Of a stretch of 28,653 bases of DNA, positions 1 through 6,975 are shown in pieces. Both the position numbers and the translations under genes were made by a program. A model generated the notes under the pieces. That model worked only from the letters and a program-made list of their open reading frames with translations, did not search any database and had not been told where the DNA came from. Source of the stretch: a virus; IMG/VR virus record IMGVR_UViG_3300030098_004804, positions 1-28,653 of that record. One strand, 5' to 3'. Position 1 is the first letter of the stretch. Every line of letters begins with the position of its first letter.

Positions 1-312
1 CTCAACTTGTTTCTTTTTTTCAGCAAGATAGTTTTGATCTACCCAGTATTTCCGTGATCCTTTGTTTTTTGGATTGATAGCTATACGACCGACAAGGATC
101 AGCCAAGTCAAAGCCATTCGAATGTCTTGTATTTGTATAGATTGTTCAAAAGCCTCCCAAATATCACGAATAGTCATTGCCATTTGTGCCGTTTCAAGCA
201 TAAACATTATTTCGTCGCATAGAGAAGATTTTAGCTTTTCCCCTGTTCCATAAGTCTCTCGCAAATCCGCTCGATACTCATCAAGCGTCATTTCATCACG
301 TCTTTTTTTCAT
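1..312 (-). CDS. Hypothetical winged-helix-like protein, 3' end outside window
   Basis: The frame is open from an ATG at 310-312 to the window edge, giving 104 residues without a stop, so the C-terminus is missing. GAGG followed by seven bases stands in front of the ATG, and the start overlaps the end of the upstream gene by 17 bases, typical of the tightly packed operon to which it belongs. The first 40 residues are charged. Residues about 45-95 (from MTIRDIWEAFEQS to the RKYWVDQ segment) read like helix-helix-helix-strand-strand, which suggests a winged-helix DNA-binding fold. This is a structural impression only. The opposite-strand frame at 62-253 is its shadow. I cannot name the product. 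Confidence 0.6.
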   Translation of the reverse strand, partial: MKKRRDEMTLDEYRADLRETYGTGEKLKSSLCDEIMFMLETAQMAMTIRDIWEAFEQSIQIQDIRMALTWLILVGRIAINPKNKGSRKYWVDQNYLAEKKKQVE

Positions 313-559
313 TTCTTAGCCTCATAGTTTTTTCACAGCCGCTAGTTATTTTATGACGGCGTTTTTCTGCGTTTTTTATCATTGTTTCATTGTCTAATTG
401 CACAATATAAACGTAATTACTGATCTGCTCTGGCATTTTAACAATGTCGATAACTGTGCCAGTATCGCCGATCCAAGTATCCTGAACCTTTCTATCTGCA
501 AATTCTGTCCATTCCTCTTGAAAATATATGATCCTGTCGCCGGCTTTAAATAAATTCAT
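296..559 (-). CDS. Hypothetical protein, 87 aa, SH3-like beta-barrel feel
   Basis: I place the start at the ATG at 557-559, not at a codon further upstream, because it forms an ATGA overlap with the stop of the preceding gene and has AAGGA six bases in front. The product begins MNLFKAGDRIIYFQEEW. It contains alternating short strands and glycine turns (IGDTGTVIDIV, NYVYIVQLDN), the look of a small beta barrel of the kind that begins with GDxV/I. It ends in a basic tail. The role is unknown. It is the second-last gene of the leftward early operon. Confidence 0.6.
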   Translation of the reverse strand: MNLFKAGDRIIYFQEEWTEFADRKVQDTWIGDTGTVIDIVKMPEQISNYVYIVQLDNETMIKNAEKRRHKITSGCEKTMRLRNEKKT

Positions 560-771
560 TTTGATTCCTTGATAGCTATTTCTAAGGCCGATATTGCACA
601 GCGCAAAAGCGCCGAGCGTGAACAATTTGTTCTTTTTTTCAATGCGTCAAGGCGCTTGATATCAGTGCGTGACAGCGTAATGTTTATAGGCCTATATGAA
701 TGCTCACATGATCTTGGCCTAGGCTGCTTCGTTTCGATTTCGAGTTCTTTACCGTTGATTTGAATTAACAT
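556..771 (-). CDS. Ribbon-helix-helix protein (CopG/Arc-like), 71 aa
   Basis: Residues about 28-64 fit a ribbon-helix-helix fold: a strand INITLSRTD, helix IKRLDALKKRTN, a turn with CSRSALLR, and a second helix. Such proteins dimerise and insert the paired strand into the DNA major groove, usually acting as repressors. The start at 769-771 has AGAGGGC three bases upstream and lies within ATGTTAA, overlapping the end of the preceding gene by three bases. Its own stop overlaps the next start as ATGA, so it is translated as part of a coupled series. Its target is unknown. It is one of at least four small DNA-binding candidates in the window. Confidence 0.65.
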   Translation of the reverse strand: MLIQINGKELEIETKQPRPRSCEHSYRPINITLSRTDIKRLDALKKRTNCSRSALLRCAISALEIAIKESK

Positions 772-986
772 GTTGCCCTCTCTATTTTAGCATTATCAAG
801 TTTTATTTTGGTCAGGTCATAATCATTCAATGAGACAATTCCAGCAGGCAATAACATCCCCTGTTTGTCGTAGATTATTTTCATTCCAAATTGCTTAATT
901 AGCTTATTAGTTACTTCTTCTATTTGCCGATTATTGGCATATAGTGAGTTACACTTTTTAGTCGGTATTATATTATAATAATACAT
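765..986 (-). CDS. Hypothetical protein, 73 aa
   Basis: Two ATGs lie close together at 990-992 and 984-986. The second is preferred because the recurrent ribosome-binding site AACGGAGAAT would abut the first with no spacing, while the second has a normal gap. The product begins MYYYNIIPTKK, has a helical stretch near residues 20-34 and ends NAKIERATC. I recognise no family. It is the first gene after an internal promoter with two palindromic operator copies at 1004-1037, so this gene and those downstream can be transcribed independently of the genes to the right. Confidence 0.5.
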   Translation of the reverse strand: MYYYNIIPTKKCNSLYANNRQIEEVTNKLIKQFGMKIIYDKQGMLLPAGIVSLNDYDLTKIKLDNAKIERATC

Positions 987-1003
987 TGTCATTCTCCGTT
1001 GTT

Positions 1004-1037
1004 CTATATGTATAGCATAGTTCTATACATATAGCAA
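1004..1037 (-). promoter_or_regulatory. Leftward promoter with two operator copies
   Basis: Read on the minus strand, TTGCTA (1032-1037) is separated by 17 bases from TATACA (1009-1014). Two 12-bp sites, CTATATGTATAG (1004-1015) and CTATACATATAG (1023-1034), are exact reverse complements of each other, seven bases apart, and cover the -10 and -35 boxes. Both fit the CTAT-N4-ATAG palindrome seen at other promoters in this window. The -35 starts 51 bases from the downstream start codon, the same distance as at 14833. Repression by a dimeric HTH protein is inferred. Confidence 0.6.
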
Positions 1038-1040
1038 TAG

Positions 1041-1241
1041 TTATCTTGTTTCCCTCGATCTATCGGCTATTATTCGACAGATCTGCTTTTTTGCCCACTC
1101 GGAGCAATCATCATGACTATCCGCCGTTGATAGTTTTTTTACAGCTATCATTTGTTCTTCAGTCAAAGTGATTTTGAGTTGTGCAGTTGTTGGTTTTTTT
1201 GGTCTTTCAGTTGATGTTATTTCTTTGGTTTTGCGTTTCAT
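1041..1241 (-). CDS. Small basic protein, possible ribbon-helix-helix, 66 aa
   Basis: The ATG at 1239-1241 has GGAGAGGAT at good spacing. The N-terminal 20 residues are rich in Lys, Arg and Thr (MKRKTKEITSTERPKKPTT). A strand AQLKITLTEEQ is followed by helix MIAVKKLSTADS and a second helix SEWAKKQICRIIADR, an arrangement compatible with a ribbon-helix-helix DNA-binding protein with a basic arm. This is a fold guess, and it resembles the better match at 556-771. It ends just left-adjacent to the internal promoter at 1004-1037, so it may be the last gene of the first transcription unit of this operon. Confidence 0.55.
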   Translation of the reverse strand: MKRKTKEITSTERPKKPTTAQLKITLTEEQMIAVKKLSTADSHDDCSEWAKKQICRIIADRSRETR

Positions 1242-1242
1242 T

Positions 1243-1506
1243 TTAATTATCCTCTCCAGTATAAGGCGATATTATATTTACATCGAATTTGAGATATAAG
1301 AGCCAATTACACATAACCAATACAGCGTCAAAATCTAAGAATTCTTCTTGCACACGATCATTTTCAAATCGCTCAATAAATCTAAATTGCGGATGCTTTT
1401 TACGAAGCAATTGAAACTCAAATGAGTGTGTAGCTCCATCGGCCTCACGAAATCTAATTAAATGAATACATTTTCCAGTTTCTAGTCCGTCGACGATATC
1501 AGTCAT
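1243..1506 (-). CDS. Hypothetical protein, 87 aa
   Basis: The frame stays open to 1554, but the ATG at 1504-1506 is chosen: it has GGAAGAG five bases upstream and avoids overlapping the end of the preceding gene. The product starts MTDIVDGLETGKC and contains mixed alpha/beta segments (FEFQLLRKK, FDAVLVMCNWLLYLKF). It ends in SPYTGEDN. No family was recognised. The neighbour on the right is the 280-residue Cys-rich protein at 1523-2365, and the 3' end abuts the small basic gene at 1041-1241 with only one base between them. Confidence 0.5.
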   Translation of the reverse strand: MTDIVDGLETGKCIHLIRFREADGATHSFEFQLLRKKHPQFRFIERFENDRVQEEFLDFDAVLVMCNWLLYLKFDVNIISPYTGEDN

Positions 1507-1522
1507 TTTAACTCTTCCCATG

Positions 1523-2365
1523 TCAATATCCATAAATCTTAAAGATTGTATCAATAGATTTATCAGATAATGATGCTTTATTCCATCCTGATTTGTTCTT
1601 TTGTTGCGATCTATTGCGCTTGTTATAGGCTTTTAAAACGTGCTCAGGACGCTCCCAGCCTATTTCCTTAGCTATCACTCTACCCATTGACGTAGCCCAT
1701 ATTTTGTGCTCCCAAATAGGGTAATAGTATCTCTGCCCGTCTTCATCTTTGATTCCAACGTAGCCGTGTTTGATACGATGCTCCCACATATCATCAGATT
1801 GATATGTGGCCCTAACCCGCCCTTCTATTTTTGCGCGTTTATCTCCTGCTTTGCATATTGTGCACTGTGGGCCGCAATAATGATCAATCCTTATCGTGGC
1901 GTTTTTATCAATAATCCTAATGTCTCTTATAGTTTCGAGCCAAGTCTTCCCACGGCCCACATGCGATTCACAATTAATATCATCACATCGTGCGGAAATT
2001 GTAAGATTTATATCTTTTTGCTCTTTTGGGCTGTAAAATCGCGCCCAAACAACTCTAAGACTTCCCTTTAATCCGTGATCATCTGTTCGACAATGCACAC
2101 AATATTGTTTTTTATCAGATAAATACCACTCAGGATCAAATCCTGATGTATTTCCAACAAACGCTTTGATTGTTGGTATAGTTGGGATTTTCTCACCAGC
2201 ATTATTTATAATAAAGTCTTCGAATGCGTTATTTAATCGCACAATCGGCACCTTTCGAAATAATGCCATGTACAAAGGCAACATATTATTAATGTAATAT
2301 CCGCCTTTGCCATACTGATCAGCAAGTCTTGATAAGAACCTTCGGCAAGTCACTTCTAAGTTCAT
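1523..2365 (-). CDS. Cys-rich replication-like protein (helicase-loader-like N-terminus?), 280 aa
   Basis: The start at 2363-2365 overlaps the upstream stop as ATGA and has AACGGAGAAT in front. Residues 5-70 are helical (RFLSRLADQYGKGGYY, then LYMALFRKVPIVRLNNAFED) and end in IPTIPTIKAF. This outline resembles the N-terminal domain of phage helicase loaders such as SPP1 gp39, but the match is by pattern only. Residues about 85-170 hold CVHC, CDDINC and CGPQCTIC clusters, which could bind one or two zinc ions. The C-terminus is basic. Position beside an annealing-protein candidate and a winged-helix gene supports a role in replication or recombination. A plain DNA-binding zinc protein is the alternative. 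Confidence 0.55.
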   Translation of the reverse strand: MNLEVTCRRFLSRLADQYGKGGYYINNMLPLYMALFRKVPIVRLNNAFEDFIINNAGEKIPTIPTIKAFVGNTSGFDPEWYLSDKKQYCVHCRTDDHGLKGSLRVVWARFYSPKEQKDINLTISARCDDINCESHVGRGKTWLETIRDIRIIDKNATIRIDHYCGPQCTICKAGDKRAKIEGRVRATYQSDDMWEHRIKHGYVGIKDEDGQRYYYPIWEHKIWATSMGRVIAKEIGWERPEHVLKAYNKRNRSQQKNKSGWNKASLSDKSIDTIFKIYGY

Positions 2366-2649
2366 TTTTCATTCTCCGTTTTTTCAATCAACGCATAAAA
2401 AGCTTTTTTCAATTTCATGTGTTCATGTAGTAAATTAAAAACTAAGTTTATTTTTTTATCTTTGATATGTTGTGTGTATATTTTGAATTCTTTATTTTGC
2501 ACATATCCAAATATATAATTTTTAGTTTTTCCTCTCTCCCAATTTGCTAGTGTTTTAACACTAACACCGAAACTTTGTGCCATATCATGGCGCGCTAAAT
2601 TTTTATCCACGCGATACCATATTAAGACATCTTTAAAATAGATTTTCAT
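2362..2649 (-). CDS. HTH (XRE/Cro-like) protein, 95 aa
   Basis: Residues about 8-40 contain a helix-turn-helix (LARHDMAQSFGVSVKTLANW, then ERGKT), with the WERG ending typical of XRE/Cro DNA-binding domains. The C-terminal half is helical and lysine-rich. The start has AACGGAGAATGAAAAATG, a variant of the recurrent ribosome-binding site, and the 3' end overlaps the next gene as ATGA. The ribosome-binding site of that next gene encodes the last residues of this protein. It is one of three HTH candidates that could bind the CTATGCGCATAG operators, and lacks an obvious operator of its own. Confidence 0.65.
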   Translation of the reverse strand: MKIYFKDVLIWYRVDKNLARHDMAQSFGVSVKTLANWERGKTKNYIFGYVQNKEFKIYTQHIKDKKINLVFNLLHEHMKLKKAFYALIEKTENEK

Positions 2650-2745
2650 TTTTCATTCTCCGTTGTTTTTAATGTTACACTGAATGCGGCGAGGGCGCAT
2701 GATATAAGTAATCGGCTTGATCTCCGTTTAAACCTCGCTTTTAAT

Positions 2746-3120
2746 CTACATTATTTCTTCATATGCTGTTAAGCCGCAGCCTGTATATATTCTCAAAGCG
2801 CGCACCATTGCACGAGTTGAGGCCATTCTCCTAAGATGTGGATGAATCATTCGCCCTGTGTTTTGTGGGCAAGCGTCGCCCTCATCCTCAAAAGTAACAT
2901 CAGTTAATTGGTTATGAATTAACTTTTTTCCTTTGACAACTGCTCTGAAAATAAAGTATCTCTCTTCCCAATTCTCTTTGACTGGGTGTGAAGTAATCGA
3001 CACTAAGCCATCTTGATGAGCTAGCCATAAAAGGCCCTTAAAGGTGATAAACTCTTTTCCTTGTCGGTCGATGATCCATCCTTGATCTCTTACATAATTA
3101 ATCTTTTGGTCATAAGTCAT
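2746..3120 (-). CDS. Putative single-strand annealing protein (Rad52/Sak-like family), 124 aa
   Basis: The start at 3118-3120 is fixed by AACGGAGAATAAAATG; the longer frame would run into the promoter. Residues 15-40 (IIDRQGKEFITFKGLLWLAH) and the C-terminal block GRMIHPHLRRMASTRAMVRA plus LRIYTGCGLTAYEEI match, from memory, a phage protein group whose members end with an A-TRA-RALR-(N)-G-TA-EE pattern and which is compared with Rad52-type annealing proteins. Such proteins bind single-stranded DNA and promote strand annealing during phage recombination. The protein is shorter than typical Rad52/Sak members (about 180-220 residues), so the assignment is tentative. It is transcribed from the operator-bearing promoter at 3152-3181. 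Confidence 0.5.
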   Translation of the reverse strand: MTYDQKINYVRDQGWIIDRQGKEFITFKGLLWLAHQDGLVSITSHPVKENWEERYFIFRAVVKGKKLIHNQLTDVTFEDEGDACPQNTGRMIHPHLRRMASTRAMVRALRIYTGCGLTAYEEIM

Positions 3121-3151
3121 TTTATTCTCCGTTGTTGTAATAACTAATTTA

Positions 3152-3181
3152 ACTGTATCATCTATGCGCATAGCTTGTCAA
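3152..3181 (-). promoter_or_regulatory. Leftward promoter with CTATGCGCATAG operator
   Basis: On the minus strand TTGACA (3176-3181), an 18-base spacer and TACAGT (3152-3157) form the promoter. The perfect 12-bp palindrome CTATGCGCATAG occupies 3162-3173 inside the spacer. The -35 lies 61 bases from the start codon at 3120. The leader, including AATTAGTTATT and AACAACGGAGAAT, is nearly the same as that at 8136-8196, so the two look like copies of one cassette. Confidence 0.8.
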
Positions 3182-3188
3182 GATAAAA

Positions 3189-3737
3189 CTAAATAATCTT
3201 TGCCTTTTTTAGTCTCTCGAAATTTTCATTGATGTATCGATCCTGATCTGGTTTGCTCATTTTCATTATTTGCATAGCAGTCAATAGCGGCTCTAGTCGT
3301 TTAGTTTCTAATTGTGATTCTAATTGTAATTGTAGCCCATCAGAGATCCCGATCACCTCGCGACGATATTGCATAGGTTCGTTATCATTTTGTGTTAATT
3401 TTTCATTTGTTTGTAATTTATTTTTATTTTCCAATTGATGGATGTCGATAGGCTCGACTTTATGAAGATTATTTTTTGTATTTTTTTTGTGTTTATTTTT
3501 TGTTTGTTTGTGATCTATTTTCTTCTCGCGGCTACTTGATAGCAGCCCTCGAACCTCTCTCAATAATGCATAAGCGATCGAATAGCTGATCCGTTTATCT
3601 TTAGCAAAATACTTTAAATTGTATTTCTGATTTGAAACTTCAAGCATGTATAGCTCGCAGTATATTTGCAATCTTTTTGGGTTTCTTTTAGCAATCAGGC
3701 GGTCAGGCACAATTGCGAAATGCGATTTTTTTCCCAT
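3189..3737 (-). CDS. Winged-helix-like protein, replication-initiator-like, 182 aa
   Basis: I start at the ATG at 3735-3737, which has CGAGGAAAC in front, rather than at the longer frame reaching 3782, which would cover the divergent promoter. Residues 1-65 (IVPDRLIAKRNPKRLQIYCE onward to SYSIAYALLREVRGLL) look like a winged helix. A long polar linker follows, very rich in Lys, Asn and Gln (about residues 70-110), and then a helical C-terminus ending in DRYINENFERLKKAKII. A DNA-binding domain plus Lys/Asn-rich linker plus short helix is a layout seen in phage replication initiators and replisome organisers, but no specific family can be named. Confidence 0.55.
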   Translation of the reverse strand: MGKKSHFAIVPDRLIAKRNPKRLQIYCELYMLEVSNQKYNLKYFAKDKRISYSIAYALLREVRGLLSSSREKKIDHKQTKNKHKKNTKNNLHKVEPIDIHQLENKNKLQTNEKLTQNDNEPMQYRREVIGISDGLQLQLESQLETKRLEPLLTAMQIMKMSKPDQDRYINENFERLKKAKII

Positions 3738-3833
3738 AGTCGTTTCCTCGTTGTTATGATACATAGAGTATAGCGATATCATATGTATCTATATACATAG
3801 TATAATATAATTACAGGATAAGGCGAAGAAATT
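3738..3833. promoter_or_regulatory. Divergent promoter region with operator variants
   Basis: This gap separates the leftward gene ending at 3737 from the rightward exonuclease. Rightward, TATAAT at 3801-3806 is a perfect -10; no good -35 is seen. Leftward, TATACT (3767-3772) is a likely -10. CTATATACATAG at 3789-3800 fits the CTAT-N4-ATAG operator form and abuts the rightward -10; a second partial copy, reading CTATACTCTATG on the minus strand, overlaps the leftward -10. A single repressor could thus control both directions. Confidence 0.55.
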
Positions 3834-4421
3834 ATGCGGAAATATGTTATTATTGACACCGAGACTACAGGACTAGACGCCGAAATACACGAAATGATCG
3901 CATTCGGGGCGATCGTTATGATTGGGCATCAAATCACTGAAAAAGTAGAGATTAAATGGCATCCTACCCGACCAGAAAGCGCAAATCTAGAGGCGATGAA
4001 AATTAACGGATACTCAAATTACACATGGCGCGATTCAGTCGGCGTCGATCGCGCGGCTAGCTTAATAGATTTGTTTTTGACAATGCACAAAGACGGGATT
4101 TGTGTAGGGCACAATTTATATTTCGATAAAAAGTTTATTGAGGCATTCGGAATGGAACATGGCGTCACACTAAAATTATCTAATCCATATCTAGACACAA
4201 GAGATATTTGTCGCTCAGTATTAGGCGCATATGGCTGTCATAGTATGAGGCTTGACGATATATGCGAATTCTTAGGATGGAAGCGACGACGGGCACATAG
4301 CGCGCTATCTGATTGTGAAGATTGCGCTAAGATCATACAAAAAATGGCGCCGCCGTCTATATCATTTATTACAAGATTAAAACTACAGAGAAAACTGCGT
4401 GAATTGCGGAGCCTATTATGA
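3834..4421 (+). CDS. DEDDh 3'-5' exonuclease (DnaQ/RNase T-like), 195 aa
   Basis: The three exonuclease motifs are intact: Exo I in VIIDTETTGLD (D8, E10), Exo II in GHNLYFDKKF (D98) and Exo III in AHSALSDCED (H155, D160). The histidine makes it the DEDDh subclass, which removes nucleotides from 3' ends with two metal ions. The length is that of a stand-alone exonuclease domain. A basic helical tail (RLKLQRKLRELRSLL) follows. Phages use such enzymes for DNA processing, and proofreading of a polymerase in trans is possible. Oddly, it overlaps a tail-fibre-region gene as ATGA, so a DNA enzyme and virion genes are co-translated. It heads the only rightward operon in the left third. Confidence 0.9.
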   Translation: MRKYVIIDTETTGLDAEIHEMIAFGAIVMIGHQITEKVEIKWHPTRPESANLEAMKINGYSNYTWRDSVGVDRAASLIDLFLTMHKDGICVGHNLYFDKKFIEAFGMEHGVTLKLSNPYLDTRDICRSVLGAYGCHSMRLDDICEFLGWKRRRAHSALSDCEDCAKIIQKMAPPSISFITRLKLQRKLRELRSLL

Positions 4422-4819
4422 GCATCGAAAAACCAAGGACCACGGCTGCAGTTAGTGGCATAGACACGTCATTTGACACTGCTAAAGTTATGACTATAGA
4501 TATGGGGATGTTTCCGCCTGATGCTGCATTTAGGGGCTTTGTTAGTATAATAAGAGCGCAATTCTCTAGTATATCCAGCGCGACGACGGCTACTATTAGA
4601 ATTTGCGTTGATAGTACAGGTGATGAAATGCTTTTAACTGACACTACATCGACAATTTATACAGGATTAACGACGGCTACAAAAGGAACTGCAATGTGGG
4701 CGGTAGAGGGCTTTTTAGGGCTGGAAGAAAATGATCAATTCTATGTTTTTCTAAAAGTCAACAATGGATCACTAACTGCGGATTATGTCGAAATTACTTG
4801 GGCAGATAGTAAAAATTAG
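4418..4819 (+). CDS. Beta-rich virion-associated protein, 133 aa
   Basis: The start overlaps the exonuclease stop as ATGA. The product is acidic, rich in Thr, Ser and Ala, and consists of alternating short hydrophobic strands (FRGFVSIIRAQF, TATIRICVDSTGD, DQFYVFLKVNNGS, ADYVEITWADS), the signature of a beta-sandwich domain. Its place directly before two tail-fibre genes suggests a receptor-binding or fibre-attachment part. No family was recognised. The only other long frame across it (4369-4644, minus) is a hydrophobic shadow without a ribosome-binding site. Confidence 0.6.
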   Translation: MSIEKPRTTAAVSGIDTSFDTAKVMTIDMGMFPPDAAFRGFVSIIRAQFSSISSATTATIRICVDSTGDEMLLTDTTSTIYTGLTTATKGTAMWAVEGFLGLEENDQFYVFLKVNNGSLTADYVEITWADSKN

Positions 4820-4827
4820 AGGTAGTT

Positions 4828-5115
4828 ATGGCGATAGCTAGAGTATTTAATAATGAGGGCGGCACAATACCCGACAGCACAACAGGCGGATCCGAAATTA
4901 CTGAAGATCTAACGTCTCAGGTCAATGGGCAAAATACAACATTTACAACGCAAAATAATTACGTGACGGCAAAGATTCGTGTGTATTATAATGGAGTAAG
5001 ACAAATTATTGGCGATGAAGTTCATGAAAACGCACAGCGAAATGCCGTTGTGTTCGACTTTGCGCCGCTTTCAGGAGACAAAGTTCTTGTCGACTATGAA
5101 AAATCTACATCTTAA
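4828..5115 (+). CDS. Small tail-fibre-type beta domain protein, 95 aa
   Basis: GAGGTAGTT precedes the ATG. The second half (AKIRVYYNGVRQIIGDEV followed by VVFDFAPLSGDKVLVDYEKS) has the same pattern as the C-terminus of the large fibre at 5140-6894, which reads VVTVNGLVMDY and later LDSGDKVAIRYV. So this gene encodes, as a stand-alone protein, a domain that also caps the fibre. Such V-NG-(N)-GD-V-V-Y domains are common at the ends of phage fibre and appendage proteins. Whether it is an adaptor, a trimerisation cap or a second receptor-binding tip is unknown. Confidence 0.65.
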   Translation: MAIARVFNNEGGTIPDSTTGGSEITEDLTSQVNGQNTTFTTQNNYVTAKIRVYYNGVRQIIGDEVHENAQRNAVVFDFAPLSGDKVLVDYEKSTS

Positions 5116-5139
5116 CCCACACAAAAATAGGAGTATGCA

Positions 5140-6894
5140 ATGAGCGTACAAATTCGCGGTCGGCAAATAATGGATAGTACCATTACAGCCGCCAAACTCG
5201 TCCTTTCTGGCGATTTCGACTTCACCTCTGGCACTGTTTCAGTTGCCTCTCCATCATCAGCCAATCACGCCGCTTCAAAAAGCTATGTTGATTCAGCTAT
5301 TCAAGGCGTTACTTGGAAAGAGGCTGTGCGTGTTCGATCAACTGCAAATGTTAGTGTTTCAAGCGCTCCGGCAGCTATTGACGGCGTTACAATGGCATCG
5401 AATGATCGTGTTTTGCTTGTTGCTCAATCTACAGGAAGCGAAGACGGGATTTATGTTTATAATGGTAGCGGATCTGCAATGACAAGAGCAAGTGACGCCG
5501 ATCCTTACACTGAATTAGACGGTGCCGCTGTATTTGTAAAAGAAGGAACAAGTGCAGATGAGGGCTTTGTTCAAACGGCTTCTCTATCTGGATATGATGA
5601 TCAAGTTTGGGTCCAGTTCTCGGGCGCTGGAAATATCACTGCTGGCGAGGCTTTGGGCAAGGTAGGAAATATTTTAAATGTTCTCGTGGATGATTCTTCT
5701 ATCGAGATAAGCTCTGATGCACTCCGCATCAAATCGGGCGGTGTTTCAAATGCAATGCTTGCAAATAGCGCTGTTTCAATCGCTGGACAATCTATCTCTT
5801 TAGGTGGATCGATCACCGCCGACACAATCGCCGGACAAATTAGTGCAGGCACAATAACAAATGGACAACTAGCAGGATCTATAAGTCAAGATAAACTTGC
5901 AGGGTCAATTTCAAATGGAAAACTTGCGAATAGTTCTGTGTCTTTTGGCGGTGTTTCTGTTGCTCTTGGTGCTTCTGATGCGACTCCCGCATTCGATCTT
6001 AGTGATGCTACAAATTACCCGACAAGTTCTTTGTCTGGTACTATTACAAATGCACAACTAGCAGGATCTATAAAAGCCAGCAAATTACTTCTTGACAGTG
6101 TAAACTTTGAAGAAATTAGCGGTGGAGAAGATGATGGAAAATTGGCGCTTAAAGTTAATTCTGTAAGCAACGATCAACTTTCAGGAAGCATTGCAAATTC
6201 AAAACTTGCGAACAGCACTATTTCATTTGGTGGCGTATCTTTGGCCTTGGGTGCTTCGGACGCAACACCAGCATTTGATCTTTCCGATGCAACTGGCTAT
6301 CCTACTAGCTCATTGACTGGGACCATAACAAATGCGCAATTAGCAGGTAGTATACAAAATTCAAAACTTCAGAATAGCAGTGTATCATTCGGTGGTGTTT
6401 CTTTGGCCCTAGGTGCTTCGGACGCAACTCCGGCATTTGATCTTAGTGATGCAACTAATTATCCAACTAGCTCTTTGAGCGGCACAATAACAAATGCCCA
6501 ATTAGCTGGTAGCATTGCAGCAGGAAAATTATTACTTGATAGTGCAGTACTTGAGGCGGCTGGCAATGATCTTTCGATCAAAGCAGGCAGTATCGACAAT
6601 GCTTTATTAGTTGACGATACAATTGCAACTGCAAAACTTGGATATCAAGGATACTATGAATCATTCACAGCTAATGGATCAACTGCTGGATTTGATCTTG
6701 CTCGCGCAATAAAAGCAAATCTTGGACAGTCGTTTGTTGTAACAGTGAATGGTCTGGTAATGGATTACAAAGCCAGCCCTGATGCGAAAGACAACTTTAA
6801 AATCGATAATACTGGTGCAGGATCTGTCGGAAAAATTACTTTCGGCGCTAATCTTGATTCAGGCGATAAAGTTGCCATCAGATATGTAGCTTAA
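5140..6894 (+). CDS. Tail fibre protein with long repeats, 584 aa
   Basis: AGGAG lies seven bases before the ATG. Residues about 40-165 form an N-terminal module (AASKSYVDSAIQGVTWKEAV, DGVTMASNDRVLL, GIYVYNGSGSAMTRASDADP) of a kind widespread in fibres of aquatic phages. Residues about 215-470 consist of repeats built on NSKLANSSVSFGGVSLALG and GTITNAQLAGSI, including three nearly full copies. The last 80 residues (from YYESFTANGSTAGF) form a beta domain ending SGDKVAIRYVA. Fibres of this sort mediate adsorption. The gene lies on the opposite strand from the other tail genes and ends before a strong terminator at 6919. Host range is not readable from sequence. Confidence 0.85.
   Translation: MSVQIRGRQIMDSTITAAKLVLSGDFDFTSGTVSVASPSSANHAASKSYVDSAIQGVTWKEAVRVRSTANVSVSSAPAAIDGVTMASNDRVLLVAQSTGSEDGIYVYNGSGSAMTRASDADPYTELDGAAVFVKEGTSADEGFVQTASLSGYDDQVWVQFSGAGNITAGEALGKVGNILNVLVDDSSIEISSDALRIKSGGVSNAMLANSAVSIAGQSISLGGSITADTIAGQISAGTITNGQLAGSISQDKLAGSISNGKLANSSVSFGGVSVALGASDATPAFDLSDATNYPTSSLSGTITNAQLAGSIKASKLLLDSVNFEEISGGEDDGKLALKVNSVSNDQLSGSIANSKLANSTISFGGVSLALGASDATPAFDLSDATGYPTSSLTGTITNAQLAGSIQNSKLQNSSVSFGGVSLALGASDATPAFDLSDATNYPTSSLSGTITNAQLAGSIAAGKLLLDSAVLEAAGNDLSIKAGSIDNALLVDDTIATAKLGYQGYYESFTANGSTAGFDLARAIKANLGQSFVVTVNGLVMDYKASPDAKDNFKIDNTGAGSVGKITFGANLDSGDKVAIRYVA
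5917..6525 (+). repeat. Three imperfect in-frame repeats inside the fibre gene
   Basis: Copies begin near 5917, 6193 and 6355. Each covers about 160 bases and encodes about 54 residues (from KLANS or KLQNS through ASDATPAFDLSDAT to ITNAQLAGSI). The second and third are 162 bases apart in direct tandem; the first is separated from the second by an extra segment of about 38 residues. Third-position differences show they are not recent perfect copies. Such repeats can lengthen or shorten the fibre by recombination. Confidence 0.85.
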
Positions 6895-6912
6895 TCCTCA
6901 AAGCTAAATATT

Positions 6913-6943
6913 AAAAAAGGCCGATCACTGCGATCGGCCTTTT
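6913..6943. terminator. Strong hairpin terminator, likely bidirectional
   Basis: GGCCGATC (6919-6926), a five-base loop and GATCGGCC (6932-6939) form a perfect 8-bp stem. It is flanked by six A on the left and TTTT on the right, so it can stop transcription of the fibre operon from the left and of the leftward small-gene operon from the right. Confidence 0.9.
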
Positions 6944-6975
6944 ATCTTTTTCCAAATTTCCCCGCCTAACCATAA

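Noticed and set aside
62-253. Plus-strand open frame of 63 codons
   Set aside because: It lies opposite the open, ribosome-binding-site-bearing minus gene at 1-312 and has no ribosome-binding site of its own.
1706-2071. Plus-strand frame of 121 codons
   Set aside because: Fully opposite the Cys-rich gene at 1523-2365 whose start is fixed by an ATGA overlap; Cys- and Phe-rich composition is that of a shadow.
2650-2745. Short minus frame MRPRRIQCNIKNNGE between 2649 and 2746
   Set aside because: Only 15 residues and no ribosome-binding site at proper spacing; the Asn-Gly-Glu end is produced by the recurrent ribosome-binding site of the next gene.
5917-6525. Repeats considered as a CRISPR array or mobile repeat
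   Set aside because: Units are about 160 bases, coding in frame and diverged at third positions; no spacers. It is a fibre repeat.
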